64,000 bases of DNA from NCBI GenBank assembly GCA_045568115.1, contig JBJLBO010000004.1:62001-126000 (forward strand), written 5' to 3'. The translations under genes and the position numbers were made by a program. The notes beneath the pieces are model-generated. The model was not told the origin of the DNA, ran no database searches, and was given only the letters and a program-made list of their open reading frames with translations. Positions 16,723 to 25,015 of the stretch are shown piece after piece (the first letter of the stretch is position 1; the number at the start of each line of letters is the position of its first letter). This DNA comes from MGIIb-O1 sp002457595. Its GTDB lineage: Archaea > Thermoplasmatota > Poseidoniia > Poseidoniales > Thalassarchaeaceae.

Positions 16723-17466
16723 ATGCAAGAACGCTTACATCTCAATCATCATCCTGGAACTAATCCTCCTGATTTTTCTACGCGAATAATAGATAAAATT
16801 GATGAATCAATAATTCTTGAATCATCATATTTCTATCCGCGAGGTGGCGGTCAACCAGGCGATATTGGAACGCTTTCAGAAGGGAATGTTTCTGTAGATG
16901 TTGGTGAAGTGTTTGCGAAAGATGTAATCCACCATCCTGTTTCTAATATTGAGATGTTTGAAGTAGATTCCATTATTCAATGTTCTATCGATTCTGAATA
17001 TAGGAACCAATTAGCACATATGCATACAACACAACATATTGTTTCAGCTATGGCTGATGAATTATGGGGTGCATCCACTGTTGGAAATCAATTAGGAACT
17101 AAAGAATCTCGTATCGATTTACTGTTTGAGGACAAAACACAATTTAATATGGACCAAATTCAAGATACTGTCAATGAAATTTTGAGGAAGGAAATTCCTG
17201 TATTCACACATAATTGGACTGCTGATGAAATAATGAATGACGATAGAGTTAGAAATCGTAGTTTCGTTGGTAAAATCCTCGAAAGACTCCCTGAAGATAT
17301 TACTACTATGCGTGTAGTTGATATTCAAGGAATTGATATCTGCCCCTGTGCTGGAACTCATGTTGCAAATATATCAGAACTATCTGAAATTGAAATCGTT
17401 CGCATTAAGCAGAAAGGTTCTGGAAAAATTCGGTTATACACTCAATTGAAAAATGATAACGAATGA
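16723..17466 (+). CDS. alaX: alanyl-tRNA editing protein AlaX
   Basis: Trans-editing factor that hydrolyses Ser or Gly mischarged on tRNA-Ala. N-terminal beta-barrel with ESSYFYPRGGGQPGDIG (medium-length AlaX-M type), then the catalytic zinc site HMHTTQH (about 99-105) and the C-terminal ICPCAGTHV. 247 residues. It follows hutH by 9 bases and probably shares its transcript, although the function is unrelated to histidine breakdown. The AlaRS aminoacylation and C-Ala domains are absent, as expected. Confidence 0.92.
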   Translation: MQERLHLNHHPGTNPPDFSTRIIDKIDESIILESSYFYPRGGGQPGDIGTLSEGNVSVDVGEVFAKDVIHHPVSNIEMFEVDSIIQCSIDSEYRNQLAHMHTTQHIVSAMADELWGASTVGNQLGTKESRIDLLFEDKTQFNMDQIQDTVNEILRKEIPVFTHNWTADEIMNDDRVRNRSFVGKILERLPEDITTMRVVDIQGIDICPCAGTHVANISELSEIEIVRIKQKGSGKIRLYTQLKNDNE

Positions 17467-17477
17467 TTTGTATTATC

Positions 17478-17553
17478 TGGTGGGCTCGGCAGGAATTGAA
17501 CCTGCGATCTTCGCCATGTCAAGGCGACGTCATAACCCCTAGACCACGAGCCC
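17478..17553 (-). tRNA. tRNA-Val (anticodon GAC), CCA encoded
   Basis: The reverse strand folds into a full cloverleaf: acceptor GGGCTCG/CGAGCCC, D-stem GTC/GAC, anticodon stem TCGCC/GGCGA enclosing loop TTGACAT (anticodon GAC, Val GUC/GUU), T-stem GCAGG/CCTGC with loop TTCAATT, discriminator A at 17481 and an encoded CCA at 17478-17480. No intron. It is convergent with alaX, 11 bases from its stop. An open frame on the plus strand across this tRNA is spurious. Confidence 0.97.
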
Positions 17554-17612
17554 AGAACAAAGTTAGGCGGCACCATCTCCCAAATGAAGGATTCTCTCCT
17601 CTATGTACAATG

Positions 17613-17768
17613 TCACGAGAGGATCTTGGATATTTTAGCCACACATCCTAATTGACTACAAGCTCCTGAAACACGAGTTCTGCCATTCTCCATTATTATG
17701 AGTTTAGCGTTATCTACTTCCACTACCTTCTTACAGCTCATACAATAACCGGAATATGACTCTGCCAT
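17613..17768 (-). CDS. small zinc-ribbon protein, DUF5679-like (51 aa)
   Basis: Short frame starting MAESYSGYCMSCKKVVEVDN with ATG at 17768 and TGA at 17613-17615. The order YC-x2-C ... EVDNAKLIIMENGRTRVSG ... C-x4-C matches the layout of DUF5679-type proteins (YCVKCK ... MKNGR ... G-x-C-x2-C), a widespread family of tiny zinc-ribbon proteins of unknown role. The last Cys pair is spaced x4 rather than x2. It sits between tRNA-Val and hutI on the same strand as both. Function unknown; nucleic-acid or protein binding is a guess from the fold. Confidence 0.72.
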   Translation of the reverse strand: MAESYSGYCMSCKKVVEVDNAKLIIMENGRTRVSGACSQLGCVAKISKILS

Positions 17769-18029
17769 AATTACTCTAAGGAGTCATTACATTTCAATTC
17801 ACTCAATCAGGGGTAATTTAATTAAAATAAGTAAAAATTACAAAAGTGTGACACTGAGAGGCTGATTTAGATTCACTACCAATTGCTAATTCTGATAATC
17901 ATCGTTATCGGCATAGAGAGCATTGGTAAATTGGCCTTGATAGAATTAGAAATTGCTAATGAGCATTTTGTAATATCGTAAAGTATGTTATGTTTGATTC
18001 TTTAGACTTATATTAAAATAAATAATTTA
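17769..18029. other. AT-rich intergenic region
   Basis: About 260 bases between the small zinc-ribbon gene and the end of hutI. I see no open frame with coding character and no RNA fold that I recognise. The part at about 17815-17850 and the last 30 bases are strongly AT-rich; the former may hold the promoter of the zinc-ribbon gene, and the latter (aaaataaataatttatta) may serve as a hutI terminator on the reverse strand. Confidence 0.5.
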
Positions 18030-19325
18030 TTATGGTTTTACAGTAATGCCTTTCGAAATAGTTTTCACAACTGGATTGTCTCCGGGGTATTGGCACCAGC
18101 CATCTATTTCTTTTGAGTTGATAATCAATAAATCGGCAGGTCCGCCGACTCTGATAGAGCCGGAGATATGATTGTCATCTTTCTTGAACAGAGTTGATGC
18201 AGGATTTCTCGTTACTGCGATTAATGCTTCAAGTGGGTCTAATCCCAACCTATGAGTTGCGAGACTCCCGACAAATGGGATTGATAGTGAATTATAATTA
18301 GGGTTGAAATCGGTTGCAAGAGAGAATGCCCAATTATTATCGATACATTTCCTCAGGGGTAAATTCAATTCTTTCCCAAGAATGTATGGAGTCCCTGGGA
18401 GGAAGGTTTGCATACATCCTGCAGTATTTGCCATCGAACGAGCCTCATCAGAGGAATATCCCGCATGATCACCACTGACACAACCTAATTCTGCTGCAAG
18501 CGCTAAACCACCTGAGTCTACAAACTCATCAACATGAATTCTAGAGGGAAGGTTAGATTTAGAAGCAGCTCGGACAATTTCTTCTGTTTGTTCGAGATTA
18601 TACCACCCAGGCTCACAAAACACATCAGCCCATTTTGCTATACCTTGAGAAATAACTTTGGGTAGTTGATTTGTAAGCAAATCCTCGAAGTATGATTCCT
18701 TAGATTGGTCAAAGGGGAAATCATGCGCACCTAACCAAGTGGGGTGAAGATCCATGGTTGATTGATTGTTTAATTGGCCGATTACCGACAACATAAGTAA
18801 TTCAGATTCAGTAGATAACCCATAACCACTCTTACATTCCATGGTAGTTGTTCCAAAATTTAATGCGCGTAAAAGACGATCTTTACCCAATAGAGACAAT
18901 CTTAGTTCTGATGCGGTTCGCGTTGCCTTTACTGTTTTTGAGATGCCACCACCCATATTTGCAATATCTTTGTATGAATGCCCTAAATTACGTAATTGCA
19001 TCTCATTAGACCTATCTCCATCCCAAAGTAAGTGCGTATGACAGTCAACAAAACCAGGAATCATTGCAAATCCTTCGCAATCAGTAATTTCAATAGAATT
19101 GGAAATTGACTCTTTTCCAAATTCCGAACACAATTTTGAAGAATCATCAATTGAGATGATTTTATCGTTTTCAATTAATACGGCCAATCCTGAATTGTGT
19201 ACAAGTGACTCTCTATCGTTCATTTTAGAACCACTAAGTGGTAAATTTATGTCACCAGCAGATAGATGAGCAATAGGTCCAATATTGTATAACAGGTGTC
19301 GCACTGTACCACTTGAACACATCAC
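18030..19325 (-). CDS. hutI: imidazolonepropionase HutI
   Basis: Amidohydrolase that opens imidazolone-5-propionate to N-formimino-L-glutamate, the step between HutU and FtcD. Metal motif GFVDCHTHLLWDGDR, then GGGISKTVKATR, TTMECKSGYGL, WLGAHDFP, a second His in RIHVDEFVD and the ALATDFNPN region. 431 residues. Two adjacent ATGs begin the frame (MMCSSGT). Encoded opposite to the other hut genes and about 2.5 kb beyond hutU, so it needs its own promoter, in the short divergent gap shared with kae1. Confidence 0.95.
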   Translation of the reverse strand: MMCSSGTVRHLLYNIGPIAHLSAGDINLPLSGSKMNDRESLVHNSGLAVLIENDKIISIDDSSKLCSEFGKESISNSIEITDCEGFAMIPGFVDCHTHLLWDGDRSNEMQLRNLGHSYKDIANMGGGISKTVKATRTASELRLSLLGKDRLLRALNFGTTTMECKSGYGLSTESELLMLSVIGQLNNQSTMDLHPTWLGAHDFPFDQSKESYFEDLLTNQLPKVISQGIAKWADVFCEPGWYNLEQTEEIVRAASKSNLPSRIHVDEFVDSGGLALAAELGCVSGDHAGYSSDEARSMANTAGCMQTFLPGTPYILGKELNLPLRKCIDNNWAFSLATDFNPNYNSLSIPFVGSLATHRLGLDPLEALIAVTRNPASTLFKKDDNHISGSIRVGGPADLLIINSKEIDGWCQYPGDNPVVKTISKGITVKP

Positions 19326-19354
19326 TTGATATGTACTCTATCATTCACAAATGT

Positions 19355-20365
19355 GTGGAAAACGTAATTGTGGGGGTCGAAAGTACCGCGCATACCCTAT
19401 CTTTTGGCCTTGTTGAGATGAATGGTAGAGCTCACCCCTCAAAATCATCATTATTTCGCCCGGAAGAGGGGGGCATTCACCCTCGTGAGGCCGCAGATCA
19501 CCATTCAGAAGTAGCAGCGGGTTTGCTTTCTTCATTGGTAAATGAATACAAATTGAACTCGAATAATATTTCAGCTATTGCATTTAGCCAGGGTCCTGGT
19601 TTGGGCCCCTGTTTACGTGTGGGAGCTACTGTCGCTCGGGCCATGTCAATTGATTGGGAAGTTCCCTTAGTGGGTGTGAATCATTGTGTTGCTCACATTG
19701 AAATCGGACGTAGCCAGACGGGGTGCAAAGATCCCGTATTATTGTACGTAAGTGGCGGAAATACACAAGTAATTGCGCGAGCAGGTGATAGATACCAAGT
19801 CATTGGTGAAACTCTAGATATTGGTATAGGGAATATGTTAGATAAATTTGCACGTATGCAAGGAATTCCTTTTCCTGGTGGCCCGAAAATCGAATTATTA
19901 GCTAAGGAATGGAAAGATAACAATCCAAATGCAAATCTTGAAGAAATTTCACTCCCATATAGTGTACAAGGGATGGATTTGAATTTTTCAGGAATTTTAA
20001 ATGCTGCACAAACAAGAATTAACGAGGGGAAAGATCTAGGTGCAGTTTGTTGGTCCATCCAAGAACATGCATTTGCAGCATGTGTGGAAGTTGCTGAAAG
20101 AGCATTGGCGCATACTGGAAAGAAGGAATTACTACTTGGTGGCGGAGTTGCATGTAATGAACGATTAAGGCAAATGTGTGAAGTCATGTCTGAGGAAAGA
20201 GAATGCATTGCTTTCTGGCCCGAAAAGAAATATTGTGTAGATAATGGAACTATGATTGCTGAATTAGGAAGGAGAATGATTCAATCTGAATTAAGCACTG
20301 AAATAAAAAATAGTTCGATAAATCCATCATTGAGAACAGACCATACAACCATCATTTGGGAATAG
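19355..20365 (+). CDS. kae1: tRNA threonylcarbamoyltransferase Kae1 (KEOPS)
   Basis: Catalytic subunit of KEOPS, forming t6A37 in ANN-decoding tRNAs. ASKHA fold with IVGVESTAHTLSFGL, the iron-binding NHCVAHIEIG pair, LYVSGGNTQVI, GETLDIGIGNMLDKFAR, and LLGGGVACN. No Bud32 kinase domain is fused at the C-terminus, unlike many euryarchaea. GTG at 19355 gives the typical short N-terminus (VENVIVGVEST); the frame is open to TTG 19313 and ATG 19331, which would lengthen it and, for 19313, overlap hutI. Confidence 0.95.
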   Translation: MENVIVGVESTAHTLSFGLVEMNGRAHPSKSSLFRPEEGGIHPREAADHHSEVAAGLLSSLVNEYKLNSNNISAIAFSQGPGLGPCLRVGATVARAMSIDWEVPLVGVNHCVAHIEIGRSQTGCKDPVLLYVSGGNTQVIARAGDRYQVIGETLDIGIGNMLDKFARMQGIPFPGGPKIELLAKEWKDNNPNANLEEISLPYSVQGMDLNFSGILNAAQTRINEGKDLGAVCWSIQEHAFAACVEVAERALAHTGKKELLLGGGVACNERLRQMCEVMSEERECIAFWPEKKYCVDNGTMIAELGRRMIQSELSTEIKNSSINPSLRTDHTTIIWE

Positions 20366-20426
20366 TTAACTTCTGCGAAGCCTTATGTGAAGGTGTTAGG
20401 GCGAAAGGACAGAGAGGGGCTAAGAA

Positions 20427-21197
20427 GTGCAGAGGAGGAGGAAACCTAAGAACGAGCCGAGGAATATCTTCGACAAGGGCTCTGGTTCCAAAGCACCACG
20501 TTCTCCAAAATCAAAACCTAGAGATCCCCCTCCTCGTCAAAGGCCACAGCCTCGAGCTTCGGTCCCACAACCTAAACCTGTTTCTAAATTATCACCGAAA
20601 GGTACTGAACCGGTAAAAACTACAAAAGCTCCTATTCTTGAAGAAAAGAAAGAAGATACCGAAGAAGAAATTGAAACTCTCGTTGAAGAACAATTACTTG
20701 GTACTTCAAGTCGAAAAACTAGAGGGTTACAACCAATCTCCAAAAAGGAAGATGAAGGTACAGAAAAAACCGATGAGAGTCGGGCAAGTTCTAGAGCAAT
20801 TGAAATAATTAATGCGACAAAAGTAAGAGCCGCTGAAACGATGAAGAATGAAAAAATAAGTTCAATTCAGAGAAAAAGTAAGGCTGCTGCACCTGTTGTG
20901 ACTCGAAAAAGACGACCGAGAATTAAACCGAGTTTTCAACCCGCTAATCGAGAAAAGCGTCTTGATAGATCAAGGCATATGGAATACAAATATGAAATGC
21001 GTGGGTTGCTTGCTGAAATTAATGTTGGAGAAGAGTTTCGTTCCTCATTATTAGGTACTATTTGGGCTAAAGGTGAGCGAAAAAATTCCAATGAAGCGTG
21101 TGTATTTATCCAAGAAAAAATGAATGAGGGCATTCTTGATGAAGAACAGGCTGAAAAATTGACTCGTATAGTTAACAACTATACAATTAGAAGATGA
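20427..21197 (+). CDS. basic low-complexity N-terminus with conserved-looking helical C-terminal domain, unknown
   Basis: Unrecognised, 256 residues. Residues 1-70 are Lys/Arg/Pro/Ser-rich (RKPKNEPRN..., PRDPPPRQRPQPR); 75-160 are highly charged and probably disordered. The last about 75 residues look folded: HMEYKYEMRGLLAEINVGEE, LLGTIWAKGERK, EACVFIQEKMNEGILDEE, LTRIVNNYTIRR. This resembles an intrinsically disordered nucleic-acid-associated protein with a small C-terminal module. GTG start after a purine-rich stretch; no similarity to a known family that I can name. It lies between kae1 and the mutase without clear functional link. Confidence 0.6.
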   Translation: MQRRRKPKNEPRNIFDKGSGSKAPRSPKSKPRDPPPRQRPQPRASVPQPKPVSKLSPKGTEPVKTTKAPILEEKKEDTEEEIETLVEEQLLGTSSRKTRGLQPISKKEDEGTEKTDESRASSRAIEIINATKVRAAETMKNEKISSIQRKSKAAAPVVTRKRRPRIKPSFQPANREKRLDRSRHMEYKYEMRGLLAEINVGEEFRSSLLGTIWAKGERKNSNEACVFIQEKMNEGILDEEQAEKLTRIVNNYTIRR

Positions 21198-21252
21198 ATT
21201 CAGTTTGCAAAAACACATAGTTCATCGCCCCCTCTCCCTTCTAACGGTTTAG

Positions 21253-22845
21253 ATGGATGCACCGCGAGTGGAGGATGGCCTACATACTGGGCGCAGTAAA
21301 CACCCTAGTGAATCCACACTAAATCGGTTAGAAACACCTGTAATTGAGTCAGGTGATCCTGGTTCTCCGCCTTTTACAAGAGGAATATATTCAGGTATGT
21401 ATTTGGATAAATTATGGACAATGAGACAATATGCAGGATTCTCTGACACCAAATCAACCAACCAACGCTTTCAGATGATGCTCGGTCAAGGTCAATCAGG
21501 CCTTTCTGTAGCCTTTGATTTACCAACACAACTGGGATTAGACTCAGATGATGAACTATCCAATGGAGAAGTCGGGAAAGTTGGTGTGCCAATCGACACA
21601 ATTCACGACATGCGAGCCCTATTCAATGGAATAAAATTAGACGAGGTTTCTACTTCGATGACTATCAATGCCCCAGCGACTTCAATTTTTGCAATGTACG
21701 TGGCTCTAGCCGACGAACAAGGAATAGCTAGAGAACAATTAAGAGGAACGGTGCAGAATGACATTTTGAAGGAATATATTGCTAGAGGGCTATACATTTT
21801 TCCGCCATCGCAATCACTAAGATTAACAACTGACTTAATGAATTGGTGCGCCAATAATGCACCTAAATGGAATACTATTTCAGTTAGTGGATATCATATG
21901 AGAGAAGCCGGGTGCACAGCAACACAAGAGATCGGTTTTACTTTATCAAATGGGATCCAATACATCGATTCGGCTATTTCTTCAGGGTTGGAAATAGATG
22001 ATTTCGCACCCCGAATGTCATTCTTCTTCGGCTGCCACAACGATTTTTTCGAAGAGATTGCTAAGTTTCGAGCTGCTAGGACACTTTGGCACGATATTGT
22101 TACCGAACGTTACTCGCCTAATAACCCAAAATCTACAATGTTGAGATTTCACACACAAACAGCTGGAGTTACTCTTACTGCGCAACAACCACTGAATAAT
22201 TCAGTCAGAGTTGCCTATCAAGCCCTAGCCTCTGTTTTAGGTGGGACACAGAGCCTTCACACCAACTCTTTTGATGAAGCAATCGGGTTACCTACAGAAA
22301 ATTCAGCTCAACTAGCTCTACGCACTCAACAAATAATCGCTAATGAGACGAGAGTTACCGAATCTGTGGATCCACTTGCGGGTTCATATTTAATCGAAGA
22401 ATTGACTTCAAAGTTATACCATGGTGCTAAACATATCATTGACAATTTAGATACAAAAGGCGGTGCTCTTAACTGTGTCATTTCTGGCCTTCAACAAAGA
22501 GAGATTCACGACAGTGCATGGTTGCAACTGAAGGCTATCGAAAATGTAAAAACGAAAGTCGTCGGCATAAACGTTCACAATGTTGAGGAAGAAAATACTC
22601 TATCTGCCCAGAGTATTAACCCGGAGAGTGTAAAAAATATTTTGCATGATTTAGAACTAATTAAGCAAAAAAGGAATGAGGAAGATGTGATAAAATCATT
22701 AGAACATCTTCTTGATGTTGCCAAATCTGAAAGCAATGTAATGGAAGCGATGATTGATGCATACAAATGTGAAGCGACTTTGGGTGAAGTTAATTCTGTT
22801 TTAAGAGAAGTATTCGGGACATGGATATCCCCTAGTGGTGTTTGA
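21253..22845 (+). CDS. mcmA1: methylmalonyl-CoA mutase, large (catalytic) subunit
   Basis: Isomerises (R)-methylmalonyl-CoA and succinyl-CoA using adenosylcobalamin; takes propionyl-CoA from odd-chain or branched amino-acid carbon into the TCA cycle. Family motifs: PPFTRGIYSGMYLDKLWTMR, RQYAGFSDTKSTNQRF, GLSVAFDLPTQLG, SVSGYHMREAGCTATQEIGF and the signature RFHTQTAGVTLTAQQP (about 298-313). It ends at residue 530, so the C-terminal B12-binding domain is absent and must be a separate small subunit elsewhere, as in other archaea. Confidence 0.95.
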   Translation: MDAPRVEDGLHTGRSKHPSESTLNRLETPVIESGDPGSPPFTRGIYSGMYLDKLWTMRQYAGFSDTKSTNQRFQMMLGQGQSGLSVAFDLPTQLGLDSDDELSNGEVGKVGVPIDTIHDMRALFNGIKLDEVSTSMTINAPATSIFAMYVALADEQGIAREQLRGTVQNDILKEYIARGLYIFPPSQSLRLTTDLMNWCANNAPKWNTISVSGYHMREAGCTATQEIGFTLSNGIQYIDSAISSGLEIDDFAPRMSFFFGCHNDFFEEIAKFRAARTLWHDIVTERYSPNNPKSTMLRFHTQTAGVTLTAQQPLNNSVRVAYQALASVLGGTQSLHTNSFDEAIGLPTENSAQLALRTQQIIANETRVTESVDPLAGSYLIEELTSKLYHGAKHIIDNLDTKGGALNCVISGLQQREIHDSAWLQLKAIENVKTKVVGINVHNVEEENTLSAQSINPESVKNILHDLELIKQKRNEEDVIKSLEHLLDVAKSESNVMEAMIDAYKCEATLGEVNSVLREVFGTWISPSGV

Positions 22846-22846
22846 A

Positions 22847-23266
22847 ATGGATTCAGGAAATATTGACCACGTTGGAATTGCAACAAATGATTTAGATTCA
22901 AATTCGAGTTTATGGACACTATTGGGCTTCAAACACACTAATGATGAAGTGAATTCAGAACAAGGTGTAAAAATAAGATTTTTTGAATCACAGAATGGAG
23001 GCAGGAACCAAACAAGAATTGAATTATTAGAGCCATTAAATGAAGAATCACCCATCTATCGATTTATTCAGAAAAAAGGAGAAGGTATTCAACAAATTGC
23101 AATATCTGTAAATGATATCGAAAAAACGATTGAAAAATTGAAAAAAGAGGGTATTCAAATGATCAATGAAGAAGCTGTAGATGGCTCCTCTGGGTCTCGG
23201 ATAGCGTTCATTCACCCCAAATCAGCAGGTGGAGTTTTGATTGAACTAGTTGAACACACAGATTAA
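22847..23266 (+). CDS. mce: methylmalonyl-CoA epimerase
   Basis: VOC-fold enzyme that converts (S)- to (R)-methylmalonyl-CoA. IDHVGIATNDLDS carries the first metal His, TRIELLEPL a conserved Glu region, GEGIQQIAISVNDIE the vicinal half and GGVLIELVEH the terminal metal Glu. 139 residues from the ATG at 22847, which follows the mutase stop by one base; a GTG at 22835 would add four residues. Position next to the mutase settles the substrate. Confidence 0.93.
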   Translation: MDSGNIDHVGIATNDLDSNSSLWTLLGFKHTNDEVNSEQGVKIRFFESQNGGRNQTRIELLEPLNEESPIYRFIQKKGEGIQQIAISVNDIEKTIEKLKKEGIQMINEEAVDGSSGSRIAFIHPKSAGGVLIELVEHTD

Positions 23267-23307
23267 ACAAAGATAATTATGAAAAAGGGTTGCCATTAGG
23301 CGGCATC

Positions 23308-23598
23308 ATGATTTCATCTATCAACCGTAAATTGGACACCAATTCGTTAACAAAAGCAGATGTTGACATGGCTGCTGATGAAATTTCAGAGACGCTAGCT
23401 AACCTACGTTCTGCTGGCGAAGTATCTAATGATGCATTTCTTGAAGCTGGAATTATTCAAGGAGGACTCAATGTCCTTTCTAACATGATAGAACAAGGCT
23501 GCTCTAATGATGAATTATCAAGCCATTTACAACAACTTACTGCTAGAAAAGACAGGATTTGTAGTGCATATCCAGAACTTGAAGAAATTATTTCGTAA
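23308..23598 (+). CDS. small helical protein of unknown function (96 aa)
   Basis: Unrecognised. MISSINRKLDTNSLTKADVD begins an all-helical, mildly acidic chain with no membrane span or motif; three blocks (VDMAADEISETLANLRSAGE, FLEAGIIQGGLNVLSNMIEQ, LSSHLQQLTARKDRIC) have amphipathic heptad spacing. ATG at 23308 chosen; a TTG 18 bases upstream is possible. It precedes the palindrome and the regulator of the next operon, and may be the last gene of the mutase unit. Confidence 0.6.
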   Translation: MISSINRKLDTNSLTKADVDMAADEISETLANLRSAGEVSNDAFLEAGIIQGGLNVLSNMIEQGCSNDELSSHLQQLTARKDRICSAYPELEEIIS

Positions 23599-23604
23599 TC
23601 GCAT

Positions 23605-23624
23605 AGTATTACTATAGTAATACT
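23605..23624. promoter_or_regulatory. perfect 20-bp palindrome, probable operator of the folE-que operon
   Basis: The sequence agtattactatagtaatact is identical to its own reverse complement over all 20 bases. It ends 27 bases before the ATG of the RHH regulator gene, where an archaeal promoter would lie, with an AT-rich TATA-like stretch (ctaataata) directly after. RHH proteins usually bind paired half-sites as dimers of dimers, so autoregulation of this operon is a natural reading. That link is inference; the symmetry is observed. Confidence 0.65.
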
Positions 23625-23651
23625 CTAATAATACAGACGCCTCGGGATTTC

Positions 23652-23834
23652 ATGGCGAAAATTAGTTTGGATATGCCAGACCAACTTTTGGAAGACCTTA
23701 GATTGCATGTAGGTGATGCGAAAAAATTCGTTTCAGTGGCCGATGCTGTTCGAACCGCTTGCCGAAAAATGTTAGATCAATTAGACGAAATTGACTACAG
23801 GCATGGCAGAGGAATTAGAGGTGATGGAGAATGA
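23652..23834 (+). CDS. ribbon-helix-helix DNA-binding protein
   Basis: 60-residue CopG/Arc-type regulator: strand AKISLDMPDQLLEDLRLHV, then VSVADAVRTACRKMLDQLDEI, the two helices of the fold, and a short charged tail. No ligand-binding domain, so any signal must come from a partner or from dosage. Its stop overlaps the folE start (ATGA), placing it as first gene of the folE-queE-queC/msrB-queD operon and making it the likely ligand of the palindrome upstream. Confidence 0.85.
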   Translation: MAKISLDMPDQLLEDLRLHVGDAKKFVSVADAVRTACRKMLDQLDEIDYRHGRGIRGDGE

Positions 23835-24412
23835 CTGTTTCTACCGAAGAAGCTGAAAATGCTGTTAAGGTAATTCTCGAATATATCGAGAATGGGGGTA
23901 GTGGAAGAGAAGGGCTCAAGGATACTCCAGAAAGAGTGGTGTCATCCTGGAATGAGCTATTTGCAGGATATGATTTGAAAGCCGCCGAAGTTCTTGATTC
24001 AACATTCAATGCAGAAGGCTATGATGGTATAGTTTTACTACGTGATATCGAGTTCCATAGCACCTGTGAACATCACCTTCAACCATTCAAAGGAAGAGCC
24101 CATGTAGCATACATCCCTACTGAAAGGATTGTTGGCATTAGTAAACTAGCACGAATAGTAGATTTACATGCAAGAAAATTGCAAAATCAAGAGAGAATTA
24201 CCAAAGGCATAGCCGATGATTTAGAAGAAAACTTACAGCCTCTTGGTGCCGCAGTAATCATTGAAGCATCACACGGATGTATGCAGTGTAGAGGAGTGAA
24301 GAAACAAAACAGTATCATGACTACTTCTGCAATGCGTGGTGTGTTTTTCGATAAAAGTGAAGCACGTACAGAATTGATGCAATTGATTCGCAGTTCTCCT
24401 TTATCCAGTTGA
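23831..24412 (+). CDS. folE: GTP cyclohydrolase I (type IA) FolE
   Basis: Makes 7,8-dihydroneopterin triphosphate from GTP, the entry to 7-deazaguanine (and folate) synthesis. Zinc ligands in FHSTCEHHLQPF and HGCMQCRG; substrate motifs RIVGISKLARIVDLHARKLQ and QERITKGIADDLEENL. 193 residues. This is the bacterial-type enzyme; most archaea use the unrelated type IB (MptA). Starts within the stop of the RHH gene; queE follows after 9 bases with GAGGTGG in front. Confidence 0.95.
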   Translation: MTVSTEEAENAVKVILEYIENGGSGREGLKDTPERVVSSWNELFAGYDLKAAEVLDSTFNAEGYDGIVLLRDIEFHSTCEHHLQPFKGRAHVAYIPTERIVGISKLARIVDLHARKLQNQERITKGIADDLEENLQPLGAAVIIEASHGCMQCRGVKKQNSIMTTSAMRGVFFDKSEARTELMQLIRSSPLSS

Positions 24413-24421
24413 GGTGGTTTA

Positions 24422-25015
24422 GTGAAATATCCAGTTGTAGAAATCTTCTATTCCGTTCAGGGAGAAGCTTATCACACAGGTATTCCACATGTTTTCATCA
24501 GATTTGGCGACTGTAATCTGAGATGTAGTTGGTGTGATACTGATTTTTTACAATTTAAAGAAATGGAAATGAATGCTATCGTTGAAGAAGTATTACAGTA
24601 CAATTGTGATAGGGTAATTTTTACGGGAGGAGAGCCTGCCTTACAGGATCTCACTACAATTGGAAATGCATTGAAAAAACATGATATTCACCTATCCATC
24701 GAGACTAATGGGACCATCTCGATTCCCGATATAATCGATTGGATTTGTGTTTCTCCTAAGGATCAATTGTATCCAAATGTTAGCATAAAACAACGCACAG
24801 GAGACGAATTAAAAGTCGTATATTGTGGTCAGGATCTCTCTATGTATGATGAATTGAAAACCGGTTTCTCAAATCATTATCTCCAACCCTGTTACATAGA
24901 CTCAGAAACTGTAGAAGAGAATGGTCGAAACTTTGCTGCAGTTGAAGAGATAGTGAAGAATTCGCCCGGCTGGAGACTTTCTTTGCAGACTCACAAGTGG
25001 ATGGGTGTTGCTTGA
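24422..25015 (+). CDS. queE: 7-carboxy-7-deazaguanine synthase QueE
   Basis: Radical SAM enzyme converting 6-carboxytetrahydropterin to 7-carboxy-7-deazaguanine. Short CxxxCxxC-type motif GDCNLRCSWCDTDF at about residues 29-42, preceded by FYSVQGEAYHTGIPHVFIRF (family N-terminus), and followed by VIFTGGEPALQD and the ETNG motif. 197 residues, compact form. GTG start at 24422. The stop and the queC start overlap as TGATG. Confidence 0.95.
   Translation: MKYPVVEIFYSVQGEAYHTGIPHVFIRFGDCNLRCSWCDTDFLQFKEMEMNAIVEEVLQYNCDRVIFTGGEPALQDLTTIGNALKKHDIHLSIETNGTISIPDIIDWICVSPKDQLYPNVSIKQRTGDELKVVYCGQDLSMYDELKTGFSNHYLQPCYIDSETVEENGRNFAAVEEIVKNSPGWRLSLQTHKWMGVA

Noticed and set aside
17463..17651. Open frame of 62 codons on the plus strand
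   Set aside because: It runs across tRNA-Val and the end of the zinc-ribbon gene and has no coding features of its own.
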